Assembly: GCA_050741915.1 (NCBI GenBank)
Contig: JBOGEX010000136.1
Coordinates: 1 to 5,691 of the forward strand
Reading direction: 5' to 3'
Length of the DNA: 5,691 nt
From: JACCTH01 sp050741915
GTDB lineage: Bacteria; Actinomycetota; Acidimicrobiia; Spongiisociales; ZC4RG35
Part shown: piece by piece, positions 1-4,797 of the stretch
How positions within the stretch are numbered: the stretch's first letter is position 1
Layout: each line of letters opens with the position of its first letter
Translations under genes and position numbers: made by a program
The notes under the pieces: model-generated
Seen by the model: the letters and a program-made list of their open reading frames with translations, nothing else
Told to the model about the DNA's origin: nothing
Databases searched by the model: none

Positions 1-662
1 TTGACTATCTTGAACATCGGCGTACTCCTCCCCGCCGGCACCCACCGGCGATCGTCTCATCGGACATCAGGAGGGTACGTCGCGCCCCAACCAGCAACCC
101 GTCATCCACAACTTATGGGTATACCTCCGACCGCTGGCTGGCCGGGCTGTTCGACGACGAGCAATCGACTCGACCTGCGAGGCAGTGGCGGCGGCGAGTC
201 AGACGGCATCGAACAACGACGGCGAGGCCCACCAGCTCGAGATGCGTCGAAGGTTGCAGGAATGCGAGGCCAAGCTCGTCAAATACCGAGCCCCGCTCGA
301 ACACAACCGGAACATCACCGTCGTAGCCGACTGGATCGCCGAGGTTGACAGAGAACGCAAAGCCTTAGCAGGGGATCTGGGCCGCACACCCACTACCCGC
401 AGGCTCACCAAGAACAAGGTCCGAGCCCTGGTCGGCAGGCTCGGCGAATTTGCCGACGTCTTGGCTGGCGCCGACCCAGAAGAAAAAGCGGGCCGTCTAT
501 GCGGAACTCAGCGTAAATCTCACCTACCACTCCGACGGCACGGTCCTGGCCAAAGCCGGTGCGCCGCAGGTGGTCGCGTGTACTGACGATCGTGTCGGAG
601 GGGGGAATCGAACCATAACCCCACGCGGCGGCCCGGCAGGTGAGTTTCTGACTGCCGCGTGA
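1..662 (+). pseudogene. Remnant of a large serine recombinase (C-terminal part, multiply frameshifted)
   Basis: No single frame is intact, but recombinase-like pieces follow one another in the right order. Frame 1 gives YVAPQPATRHPQ near 79-114. Frame 2 gives VYLR at 119-130. Frame 3 gives DRWLAGLFDDEQ at 129-164. Frame 2 gives TCEAVAAASQT from 173, then a charged helical stretch (MRRRLQECEAKLVKYRAPL, WIAEVDRER) ending in ADPEEK at about 485. Frame 3 then gives RAVYAELSVNLTYHSDG and ends at the stop 660-662. This is the usual order at the C-terminal end of large serine recombinases: HP..VYLRED, WL..LF, coiled coil, ADPxxK..YAELG..LTY. I count at least four lesions, including a probable one-base gain in the A run at 483-487 and a one-base loss near 163-167. 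The catalytic N-terminal domain with the active serine lies off the left edge or is lost. It is not functional as read. Confidence 0.75.
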
Positions 663-772
663 GACTCCGAACGAGGGTCGCGCTCGAAGAAGTCGAACGC
701 CTATGCAGTCGAGACAGCTCGGCCGTTCGCAACTGGTCCCGACATGCACTCAGATAGGTTCACCACCCGTCC

Positions 773-1039
773 TCAACACTCAATTGTCCGGCCACACTGG
801 AATCGCCTGACATGTCGCCAGATTATGTAGGCATTGCCGCCCACACTCACCGTTGTTGAGACTTTGTCGGCCGTGTCGCCAGCGTTGTATGGGCGGGTGA
901 ACGAACTGCAACTGGTGGCGCCGCCACTCGTTAAGCAGTAGTCGGTGGACTCCTCCCACCCGTTTCCGCCAGCCGTGTCTTCTGTCTGCCTGGGAGGAAG
1001 CTCGTCAAGGACTTCAACTCTCATCCCTCTACGCGCCAT
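773..1039 (-). CDS. Hypothetical small ORF (88 aa), downstream of the LuxR-type ORF
   Basis: I do not recognise this protein. It reads from ATG at 1037-1039 to TGA at 773-775 and lies 8 bp after the stop of the HTH ORF on the same strand, which would suit a two-gene operon. The product has no signal peptide or membrane segment. The first third is charged (VEVLDELPPRQTED). The rest is Ser/Thr/Gly-rich with four cysteines (35, 44, 82, 88) and a beta-like stretch (DKVSTTVSVGGNAYIIW, about 59-74). No convincing Shine-Dalgarno precedes the ATG, and the codon third positions are only moderately GC-rich, so it may be a chance ORF or the fragment of a decayed gene. If it is not real, 663-1047 holds nothing that I can name. 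Confidence 0.3.
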   Translation of the reverse strand: MARRGMRVEVLDELPPRQTEDTAGGNGWEESTDYCLTSGGATSCSSFTRPYNAGDTADKVSTTVSVGGNAYIIWRHVRRFQCGRTIEC

Positions 1040-1047
1040 TAGAAGGA

Positions 1048-1458
1048 TCAGATCGGCTTTGAGGAGGTCCTCTTCACATCCTCTTCCCTCAGCCAGCCGT
1101 GCCAGGCTGCCAGGGCGATCGCGGCGTAAGTGTTAGAGACTTCAAGTCGAACCAGGAGAGTGTGAAGTCGGCGTCGCAGATGACGGGTTGAACAACCGAG
1201 CCGCTCAGCCACTGCTTCTTTGGTGGGCTCCGAGATCAACGCTTGGAGTAGCAAAAGATCATTCGTTTTCAGCAGGTCAGTAGGTGGCCAGTTCCTGGAG
1301 GCCGAAGGCGGCTGACCTTGAGCACCATTGACTTTCGATCCATGAGCCTCCCAGGTCACTGGCGAACCATTGCCGATGTTCGTGTCCGTGACAACCGATT
1401 CGTGTCGTTGATCGATTTCGCGACGAATGTCCGTTTGCGGACACAATCGAGTGAACAC
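1048..1458 (-). CDS. Small LuxR/GerE-type helix-turn-helix regulator (possibly a fragment)
   Basis: Residues about 62-123 read as a LuxR-family DNA-binding domain. A first helix (NDLLLLQALIS) is followed by the scaffold and recognition helices (KEAVAERLGCSTRHLRRRLHTLLVRLEVSN) and the closing helix (YAAIALAAWHGWL). This follows the family pattern in which a helix-turn-helix with RTVxxHLxxIxxKLGVSN is followed by A...A...GL. The 60 residues before it show no recognisable receiver or sensor domain and are low in hydrophobic residues. The start is uncertain. GTG at 1456-1458 lies only 21 bp from the divergent gene at 1480 and has no Shine-Dalgarno; GTG at 1357-1359 is an alternative, also without one. 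The protein could be a stand-alone DNA-binding regulator of its divergent secreted-protein neighbour, or the surviving 3' end of a larger regulator. The family call is fairly sure; that it is an intact gene is less so. Confidence 0.6.
   Translation of the reverse strand: MFTRLCPQTDIRREIDQRHESVVTDTNIGNGSPVTWEAHGSKVNGAQGQPPSASRNWPPTDLLKTNDLLLLQALISEPTKEAVAERLGCSTRHLRRRLHTLLVRLEVSNTYAAIALAAWHGWLREEDVKRTSSKPI
1428..1443. promoter_or_regulatory. Perfect inverted repeat upstream of the secreted-protein gene
   Basis: TGTCCG, a 4-base spacer (TTTG), then CGGACA: a 6-bp perfect dyad ending 36 bases before the ATG at 1480. A related half-site (TGTCCGTGACA) lies at 1383-1393. It could be an operator for the divergent HTH protein or a hairpin in the 5' leader. 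No clear -35/-10 pair was found nearby. Confidence 0.3.
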
Positions 1459-1465
1459 CAGCGAT

Positions 1466-1474
1466 GGAGAGGAG
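1466..1474 (+). promoter_or_regulatory. Ribosome binding site fixing the start at 1480
   Basis: GGAGAGGAG lies 5 bases before ATG 1480. The frame is open further upstream to 1318, but only this start has a strong Shine-Dalgarno and places a signal peptide at the N-terminus. Confidence 0.8.
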
Positions 1475-1479
1475 TAACG

Positions 1480-1995
1480 ATGCCCAATTTCGCAACGCGT
1501 TGGTTGGTGTTGCTGATGTTGGTGGCGGTGAACTCCGTCCTATCTCCTTCCGCCGCCGGCACACGCGGGGCAACATCAAGCGCACCCCCGCCCGGCGAGG
1601 AGGAAGCCTGTTTGGTCTGGCAGGCGCAGGGTTTGTTCGAATGCTTCCAGTCGGAGAAGGAAGTCGACGGGCGAATAGAGGAACTAACACGAGAGGAATC
1701 GGGGAACTTGTCGATGCTTGCCCAATGCTCGACCGGCCTCCGGCTCTACGACGGCACCGGATACACGGGGTCCGTGCTGATAGTTTTGGATCGCTCCCTG
1801 TGGATCAACCTCTCCAGCTATGGCTTTGACAACCGCACCTCCTCCTACAAGGTGGGGGCATGCTCCTCGTACTTCGCCGAGAACTCGAATGGGGGTGGGA
1901 GCTGGTATCCGACCTCGGCCACCGAGGCTTGGGACCAGGCCTCGTCGATGCAGAGCGGCTGGGACAACCGGGTTTCGTCGGTGTACCAGACCTGA
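1480..1995 (+). CDS. Secreted beta/gamma-crystallin-like protein (peptidase inhibitor I36-like)
   Basis: The product has 171 aa. Residues 1-27 form a signal peptide: TRW, then the hydrophobic core LVLLMLVAVNSVL, then a small-residue cleavage region SPSAAG. A Pro/Gly/Glu linker (about 30-43) and an amphipathic stretch with cysteines 44 and 55 follow. From about 83 the protein matches the beta/gamma-crystallin-like domain found in I36-type secreted actinobacterial proteins: CSTGLRLYDGTGYTG (Greek-key Y-x6-G motif), then YGFDNRTSSYKVGAC at 114-128, then a Gly/Ser-rich loop and SGWDNRVSSVY near the end. Cysteines 83 and 128 probably pair, as may 44 and 55. Such domains are small extracellular folds, some calcium-binding and some protease inhibitors; which applies here cannot be read from the sequence. 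It lies 41 bp upstream of the broken sigma gene. The fold call is fairly sure; the function is unknown. Confidence 0.8.
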   Translation: MPNFATRWLVLLMLVAVNSVLSPSAAGTRGATSSAPPPGEEEACLVWQAQGLFECFQSEKEVDGRIEELTREESGNLSMLAQCSTGLRLYDGTGYTGSVLIVLDRSLWINLSSYGFDNRTSSYKVGACSSYFAENSNGGGSWYPTSATEAWDQASSMQSGWDNRVSSVYQT

Positions 1996-2029
1996 GGCTC
2001 GTTGAGGTACGTTTCTCGACGGTCGAGCC
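1996..2029 (+). terminator. Hairpin(s) directly after the secreted-protein stop
   Basis: GGCTCG at 1996-2001 pairs with CGAGCC at 2024-2029. An alternative compact hairpin, CTCGAC/GTCGAG at 2015-2027, uses part of the same 3' arm, so the two exclude each other. There is no T tract after it. It may be a weak terminator or a stabilising 3' structure between the crystallin-like gene and the sigma gene. Confidence 0.3.
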
Positions 2030-2036
2030 CACCAGC

Positions 2037-2602
2037 ATGAGCTAAAAAGTCGCTCTGGAAGAGTCCGAGGCGAGGAGCCATTTCGAGGAGCTTTACGCCG
2101 GCGCCTATCGGAAGGTGCTTGCCTACGCACTCCAGCGAACCGCCAATCGAGAGGACGCCAACAGGTAGTGGCGGAGACATTTCTCGTAGCGTGGCGGCGC
2201 CTGGGGGATGCGCTCGATGCCGACAACTCACTGGCCTGGCTGTATGGGGTGGCTTATCGAGTGCTGGGCAACCAACGCCGCCAACAGAGGCGCCAGGAGC
2301 GGCTGGGAGCGCGGTTGGCGACGCGGACCGAACCGAACATTCCCGAGACCACTCTTGCTCAGCTGGAAGGTCGCGAGCTTCTCGCCGAAGTGACGAAGAT
2401 CCTGGACGAGCTCCCTCCTAGGTACCAGGAGGTCTTGAGGTTGACGGCCTACCAGGATTTTTCTCCAGCCGAAATTGCTTCGATCCTTCACATCCCACCG
2501 GCGGTGGCAAGGACTCTGTTGTACCGAGCCCGACTTCGACTGAGACGAATCCTCGATGAGAGGCACCCCGGCTGGGGACTAGTCCTCGAGGAACCGGAAT
2601 GA
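2037..2602 (+). pseudogene. ECF-type RNA polymerase sigma-70 factor, disrupted
   Basis: Combining two frames gives a protein of about 188 residues, normal for an ECF sigma factor. Frame 3 starts ATG AGC TAA at 2037-2045, so the third codon is a stop. It continues in the same frame as SHFEELYAGAYRKVLAYALQ and RTANREDAN (region 2.1-2.2) to a TAG at 2166-2168. Frame 2 resumes at 2165 as VVAETFLVAWRRL (region 2.3-2.4), NSLAWLYGVAYRVLGNQRR, then region 4: LDELPPRYQEVLRLTAY, DFSPAEIASILHIPPAVARTLLYRARLRLRRIL. The expected junction REDA..VVAETF shows that a single base is missing near 2163-2165. Translation from GTG 2168 would give 144 aa lacking the first part of region 2, the main core-polymerase contact, so that product is unlikely to work. 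No good ribosome site precedes 2037. It is either a real pseudogene or a gene hit by assembly error. Confidence 0.8.
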
Positions 2603-2677
2603 ATCCCCTGTCATGCCCTGGTCGAGCCGGAAACAATCCCGGTGGCGGCGAGACACGTAACGATCTGAGTTCCACAT

Positions 2678-3403
2678 ATGCCTGATACGCCTGACCCGAT
2701 CAAGATGATCCGCGCCTCCAACCCCGCCGAAGAGGCGGAGTTGGGAGACCACGACTCGCCCCAGGGCCGTCGCCTCCTGGCCCAGATCCTTGCCCAACCC
2801 CGCCACCAGGCTCGGGCCGACCGTCGACGTTGGCGAAGGATATTGATCCTGACCGCCGCTGCCGCCCTGCTCTCGGCCGCCGCCTGGGTCCTGCTGCGAC
2901 CTGTCACCGATCCCCTCGGTCTTACCTGTTACGCGGCCCCCGACCTCGAATCCGACCGAGTCGCACTTGCTGCTGGAACCGACCTCGACCCGGCGGCATG
3001 TGGCCAGCTTTGGACAAACCGAACCCTGACCAACCAGGCGATTGTTGCTCCAGGAGCAATTCCAGAGCTCCACGCCTGTGTCAGCCCGAGCGGCGGGCTG
3101 GCCATCTTCCCCAACGGTGACGACCAGGTCTGCAGCCGATTGGGGCTAGCGGACCCGGACCCTGCCTCCCTCCCCGAGGCTGAGAGCCTCCGCCACCTCG
3201 CCGATGTGCTCGCCGATCGATTCGGTTCCGTCGGCTGCCTGTCCATGGACGAGGCGGTCGCGGTTGTTCGCCGCATCCTCGATGAACTCGGCTTTCGCGA
3301 ATGGACTGTCGTTACCACCACGACCACTCCTGAAAGACAGTGCGCCAGTGTCGCCGTCGACACCGCAAACCGCACGGTGGTCTTGGTCCCGATCCCCGAG
3401 TAG
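2678..3403 (+). CDS. Single-span membrane partner of the ECF sigma factor (probable anti-sigma or sensor protein)
   Basis: The product has 241 aa. A cytoplasmic N-terminal part (1-52) contains DPIKMIRASNPA and a basic stretch RADRRRWRR. One transmembrane helix follows at about 54-73 (ILILTAAAALLSAAAWVLL), then an extracytoplasmic domain of about 165 residues. All six cysteines (84, 108, 134, 152, 187, 222) lie outside the membrane, which suggests disulfides. Local patterns are LTCYAAPDL, CGQLW, HACVSPSGGLAIFP and QVCSRLGL. I know the D-P-(I/L)-x-(L/M)-(I/L)-R-x-A/S-N-P opening from proteins encoded right after ECF sigma genes in actinobacteria. It lacks the HxxxCxxC motif of zinc-binding anti-sigma factors, so an anti-sigma role is inferred from position and topology. 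ATG 2678 is the first start after an in-frame stop at 2666; the Shine-Dalgarno is poor. It begins 75 bp after the sigma stop and is intact although the sigma gene is broken. Confidence 0.8.
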   Translation: MPDTPDPIKMIRASNPAEEAELGDHDSPQGRRLLAQILAQPRHQARADRRRWRRILILTAAAALLSAAAWVLLRPVTDPLGLTCYAAPDLESDRVALAAGTDLDPAACGQLWTNRTLTNQAIVAPGAIPELHACVSPSGGLAIFPNGDDQVCSRLGLADPDPASLPEAESLRHLADVLADRFGSVGCLSMDEAVAVVRRILDELGFREWTVVTTTTTPERQCASVAVDTANRTVVLVPIPE

Positions 3404-3429
3404 GACTTCACTTTGGATTGTCCTATCTC
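3398..3429. terminator. Candidate bidirectional hairpin between convergent genes
   Basis: TAGGAC (3401-3406) pairs with GTCCTA (3420-3425). The stem can extend through GAG/CTC across a one-base bulge, with a 13-base loop between. It includes the stop of the plus-strand membrane protein and lies in the 47-bp gap before the end of the minus-strand lipoprotein gene. There is no T tract, so termination is inferred from structure and position only. Confidence 0.35.
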
Positions 3430-3450
3430 CGGGGAATTGGCGATATCTGG

Positions 3451-4071
3451 TTAAGGCGTTGCGTTTATTCGCGGGTCGGTTGTGTGCGGCGGGCGCGTAT
3501 CTATGGTTTCGACGACCTGGTCGCCTCGAAAGGCGCGCAGGCCCGTGATGGTCGCGTCTGCGGACGGTAGCGGCAAGACCACCAACCAGTTCCCGTCCTC
3601 GATCGGGGCAGACAACAACGGGCCAGACAGTCCTCGAACCTCAACGGCCACCCGTTCATTGCCTGACGACTCGTAGTCCGAGCCAAAGGCAATCCCGAAG
3701 TTGGTCCCGTTCGTTGCGATCGTGCCGACACCCCACGAAGCGGCGAACGAGTCCTGGGCATGTCCGCACCCACCGGTCGCTCCGACGGTGACGCCTTCAT
3801 CCTTGGCGATTACGTATCGACATCTCTCTTCCTGGTTCATGAAGGTGATGTAGGTGAATGTCACCGTTGATCCGTCCGCGGCAGTTTGCGCTATTCGCGC
3901 GATTTCTTCAGCAGACACATCTCCAGGCCCGAGTCCAGCAAGCAAGCCTGCTTCGTCTGTGACGGGGCGCGCCGGAGTGGCCTCGTTCGAGCAGCCGATT
4001 CCGAAGGCCGCTAGACAGAGAAGAACCAAACTCAGCTTCCGTTGGTCAGTCCTTCCCACGCCAGATCTCAT
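3451..4071 (-). CDS. Exported lipoprotein-like protein of unknown function
   Basis: The product has 206 aa. Residues 7-12 are polar and basic (RTDQRK), followed by the hydrophobic core LSLVLLCLAAFGIG and Cys27, after which comes a polar linker (SNEATPARP). This fits a lipoprotein signal peptide, although the lipobox FGIGC has Gly rather than Leu at -3. A short helical segment (VSAEEIARIAQTAA, about 52-65) precedes a beta-rich domain with cysteines 84 and 102, which probably pair. The C-terminal part (VAVEVRGLSGPLLSAPIEDGNWLVVLPL, then ADATITGLRAFRGDQVVETID, described in pieces) resembles the small beta module often seen at the outer ends of actinobacterial envelope and sigma-associated proteins; this is a weak resemblance. 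Its ATG overlaps the stop of the upstream gene (ATGA, 4068-4071) and no separate ribosome site is visible, so translation is probably coupled. It converges on the membrane protein gene ending at 3403. Confidence 0.75.
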   Translation of the reverse strand: MRSGVGRTDQRKLSLVLLCLAAFGIGCSNEATPARPVTDEAGLLAGLGPGDVSAEEIARIAQTAADGSTVTFTYITFMNQEERCRYVIAKDEGVTVGATGGCGHAQDSFAASWGVGTIATNGTNFGIAFGSDYESSGNERVAVEVRGLSGPLLSAPIEDGNWLVVLPLPSADATITGLRAFRGDQVVETIDTRPPHTTDPRINATP

Positions 4072-4400
4072 GACATCGTATGATAAGTCAGTCCCGCACC
4101 ACTGTGCTGGCTATCTGAGTTGTTGACTGCGATGTTCGCAATGCATGCTGCGGTCGAGCCCGCCGTTGTGTGGCTACAGAGAATCGTGCCAGTGGATCCG
4201 TTTCGTACGTTCGCATACTTGTTCTGCGAGTCGCCACTCTTCTGGGTCTTCCCCTCGGTCTGGCTACCAGGAACACCGTATGAACCGTGACCGTGATAGT
4301 AACCGTTATCGGTATGCCAGTTGTTGAAGTGAGCCAGAGCCGGCAACGCAATTGCCATCACCAGAGCCAAAGCAAACAGCAGCAACGCACTTCGACGCAT
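4068..4400 (-). CDS. Small secreted His-containing protein (110 aa), first gene of the leftward operon
   Basis: I do not recognise the family. Residues 1-23 are a textbook signal peptide: MRR, a long hydrophobic core (SALLLFALALVMAIALP), then ALA before the predicted cut. The mature chain, about 87 residues, would then begin with a histidine (HFNNWHTDNGYYHGHGSYG). It has histidines at 24, 29, 36 and 38, then a polar Gly/Ser/Thr/Asn-rich body with cysteines 75 and 86, probably paired. The frame is open upstream to 4781. The start at 4398-4400 was chosen because AAAGGAG lies 6 bases before it and the signal peptide begins exactly there. The stop overlaps the start of the lipoprotein gene (ATGA), so the two are probably translated together. 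The leader carries tandem hairpins and a direct repeat. A metal-binding role for the histidines is possible but unproven. Confidence 0.75.
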   Translation of the reverse strand: MRRSALLLFALALVMAIALPALAHFNNWHTDNGYYHGHGSYGVPGSQTEGKTQKSGDSQNKYANVRNGSTGTILCSHTTAGSTAACIANIAVNNSDSQHSGAGLTYHTMS

Positions 4401-4416
4401 CCTTGTCTCCTTTCGT

Positions 4417-4447
4417 TCCTTCTGAGCTTGTTTGTGTCCTTCTGAGC
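4417..4447 (-). repeat. Perfect 11-bp direct repeat in the leader, 20-bp period
   Basis: On the minus strand GCTCAGAAGGA occurs at 4437-4447 and again at 4417-4427, just before the ribosome site of the secreted-protein gene. The 20-bp period is close to two helical turns, so it could be a paired protein-binding site. Both copies also contain a ribosome-site-like AGAAGGA. Confidence 0.55.
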
Positions 4448-4493
4448 CAGATCGTCGCGCCATTGGGAAGTCTGCAGAAACCGAGGCATCATC

Positions 4494-4548
4494 TGTGATC
4501 TTCCCCCGGTTTCCCGGGACGATGTGAGGTTCCTCCGGTTCTCCGGAG
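4494..4548 (-). promoter_or_regulatory. Tandem hairpin motif in the 5' leader of the leftward operon
   Basis: On the minus strand two similar units of about 26 nt follow each other with a 29-nt period. Unit one (4548 to 4523) has stem CTCCGG / CCGGAG with loop AGAA, then GGAACCTCACA. Unit two (4519 to 4494) has stem CCCGG / CCGGG with loop GAAA (a GNRA tetraloop), then GGGAAGATCACA. The shared pattern is CCGG..AACCGG.GGAA..TCACA. The stems differ by compensating bases (outer T-A and C-G against C-G) while pairing is kept, as expected of selected RNA structure. The units lie 94-148 bases before the start codon, where a riboswitch or protein-bound leader would sit. The first unit recalls the 5' part of the c-di-AMP (ydaO) riboswitch, but I cannot find that riboswitch's 3' signature. 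They could also be DNA operators. Confidence 0.5.
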
Positions 4549-4597
4549 TCGGAATATTTGAATCTGGGGTGTGCTGACCCGTGAAGGAGGGTCTGAC

Positions 4598-4774
4598 ATG
4601 CCGAAGAGAGGCCCTCACAGATCAGTTGCAGCTTGCTCCGTCCGAGATCCAATCTCGCAAGGTTCCCTTCGTTCTCGGCACCCGATCGGCCACCACGCAA
4701 TCGACGCCCCGAGCGGTTTTCGTCCTCCATGGTCTCTGTATTGCTTGACAAGGCGCGGACAGAATCTAAAATAG
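4598..4774 (+). CDS. Doubtful small ORF (58 aa) with a perfect ribosome site
   Basis: ATG 4598 is preceded at 7 bases by AAGGAGG (4584-4590), the best Shine-Dalgarno match in the window. The ORF is short, basic and rich in Arg, His, Ser and Pro, with no motif, signal peptide or membrane segment that I recognise. It runs through the -35 element and ends inside the -10 element of the rightward promoter, which argues against it, and the region on the other strand is the leader of the leftward operon. I list it because of the ribosome site only. Confidence 0.2.
   Translation: MPKRGPHRSVAACSVRDPISQGSLRSRHPIGHHAIDAPSGFRPPWSLYCLTRRGQNLK
4643..4657. promoter_or_regulatory. 15-bp perfect dyad, operator-like
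   Basis: CGAGAT, a 3-base spacer (CCA), then ATCTCG: six perfect pairs with an odd centre, the geometry of a dimeric repressor site. It lies about 90 bp upstream of the rightward -35 and upstream of the leftward hairpins, so it could serve either side. Which protein would bind is unknown. Confidence 0.3.
4745..4772 (+). promoter_or_regulatory. Sigma-70-type promoter for the DUF2130 gene
   Basis: A perfect -35 TTGACA (4745-4750) and a -10 TAAAAT (4767-4772, five of six to consensus) are separated by 16 bases. Transcription would start near 4779, giving a leader of only about 24 bases before GTG 4803. Confidence 0.7.
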
Positions 4775-4795
4775 GTACCAATAGGACCTATTAGG
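4770..4795. promoter_or_regulatory. Repeat cluster overlapping the -10 and transcription start (candidate operator)
   Basis: AATAGGT at 4770-4776 and ACCTATT at 4786-4792 form a 7-bp perfect inverted repeat with 9 bases between. The spacer contains a second direct AATAGG (4780-4785), and TTAGG (4791-4795) follows. The inner GGTACC is itself a palindrome. A protein bound here would cover the -10 and the start of transcription, so repression is the likely effect. Confidence 0.5.
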
Positions 4796-4797
4796 AG
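4793..4797 (+). promoter_or_regulatory. Ribosome binding site for GTG 4803
   Basis: AGGAG lies 5 bases before GTG 4803. The later in-frame ATG at 4827 has no such site, so GTG is preferred. Confidence 0.7.

Noticed and set aside
592..670. A complete tRNA on the minus strand
   Set aside because: A T-loop-like string and partly matching outer arms (CGGAG/CTCCG) are present, but the T-stem fails to pair and no D-arm or anticodon arm could be drawn.
1318..1479. An N-terminal extension of the secreted crystallin-like protein
   Set aside because: The frame is open, but a strong ribosome site and the signal peptide both point to ATG 1480, and the extension would bury the signal peptide.
2160..2170. 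Programmed -1 frameshifting in the sigma gene
   Set aside because: No slippery heptamer or downstream structure was seen at the junction, and the stop at codon 3 would remain.
4494..4548. A glycine-type tandem riboswitch
   Set aside because: The tandem layout fits loosely, but the conserved glycine aptamer core strings are absent and each unit is far too short.
4494..4570. A full c-di-AMP (ydaO) riboswitch
   Set aside because: Only the first unit resembles the 5' part; the conserved GGGUGAAUC-like and 3' CCGAAUCCGUCAGCU-like segments were not found, so I keep it as an unnamed leader motif.
4401..4781. A 127-residue N-terminal extension of the small secreted protein
   Set aside because: The frame has no stop, but the ribosome site at 4407-4413 and the signal peptide at 4400 mark the start, and the extension is low in coding character and overlaps hairpins and a promoter.
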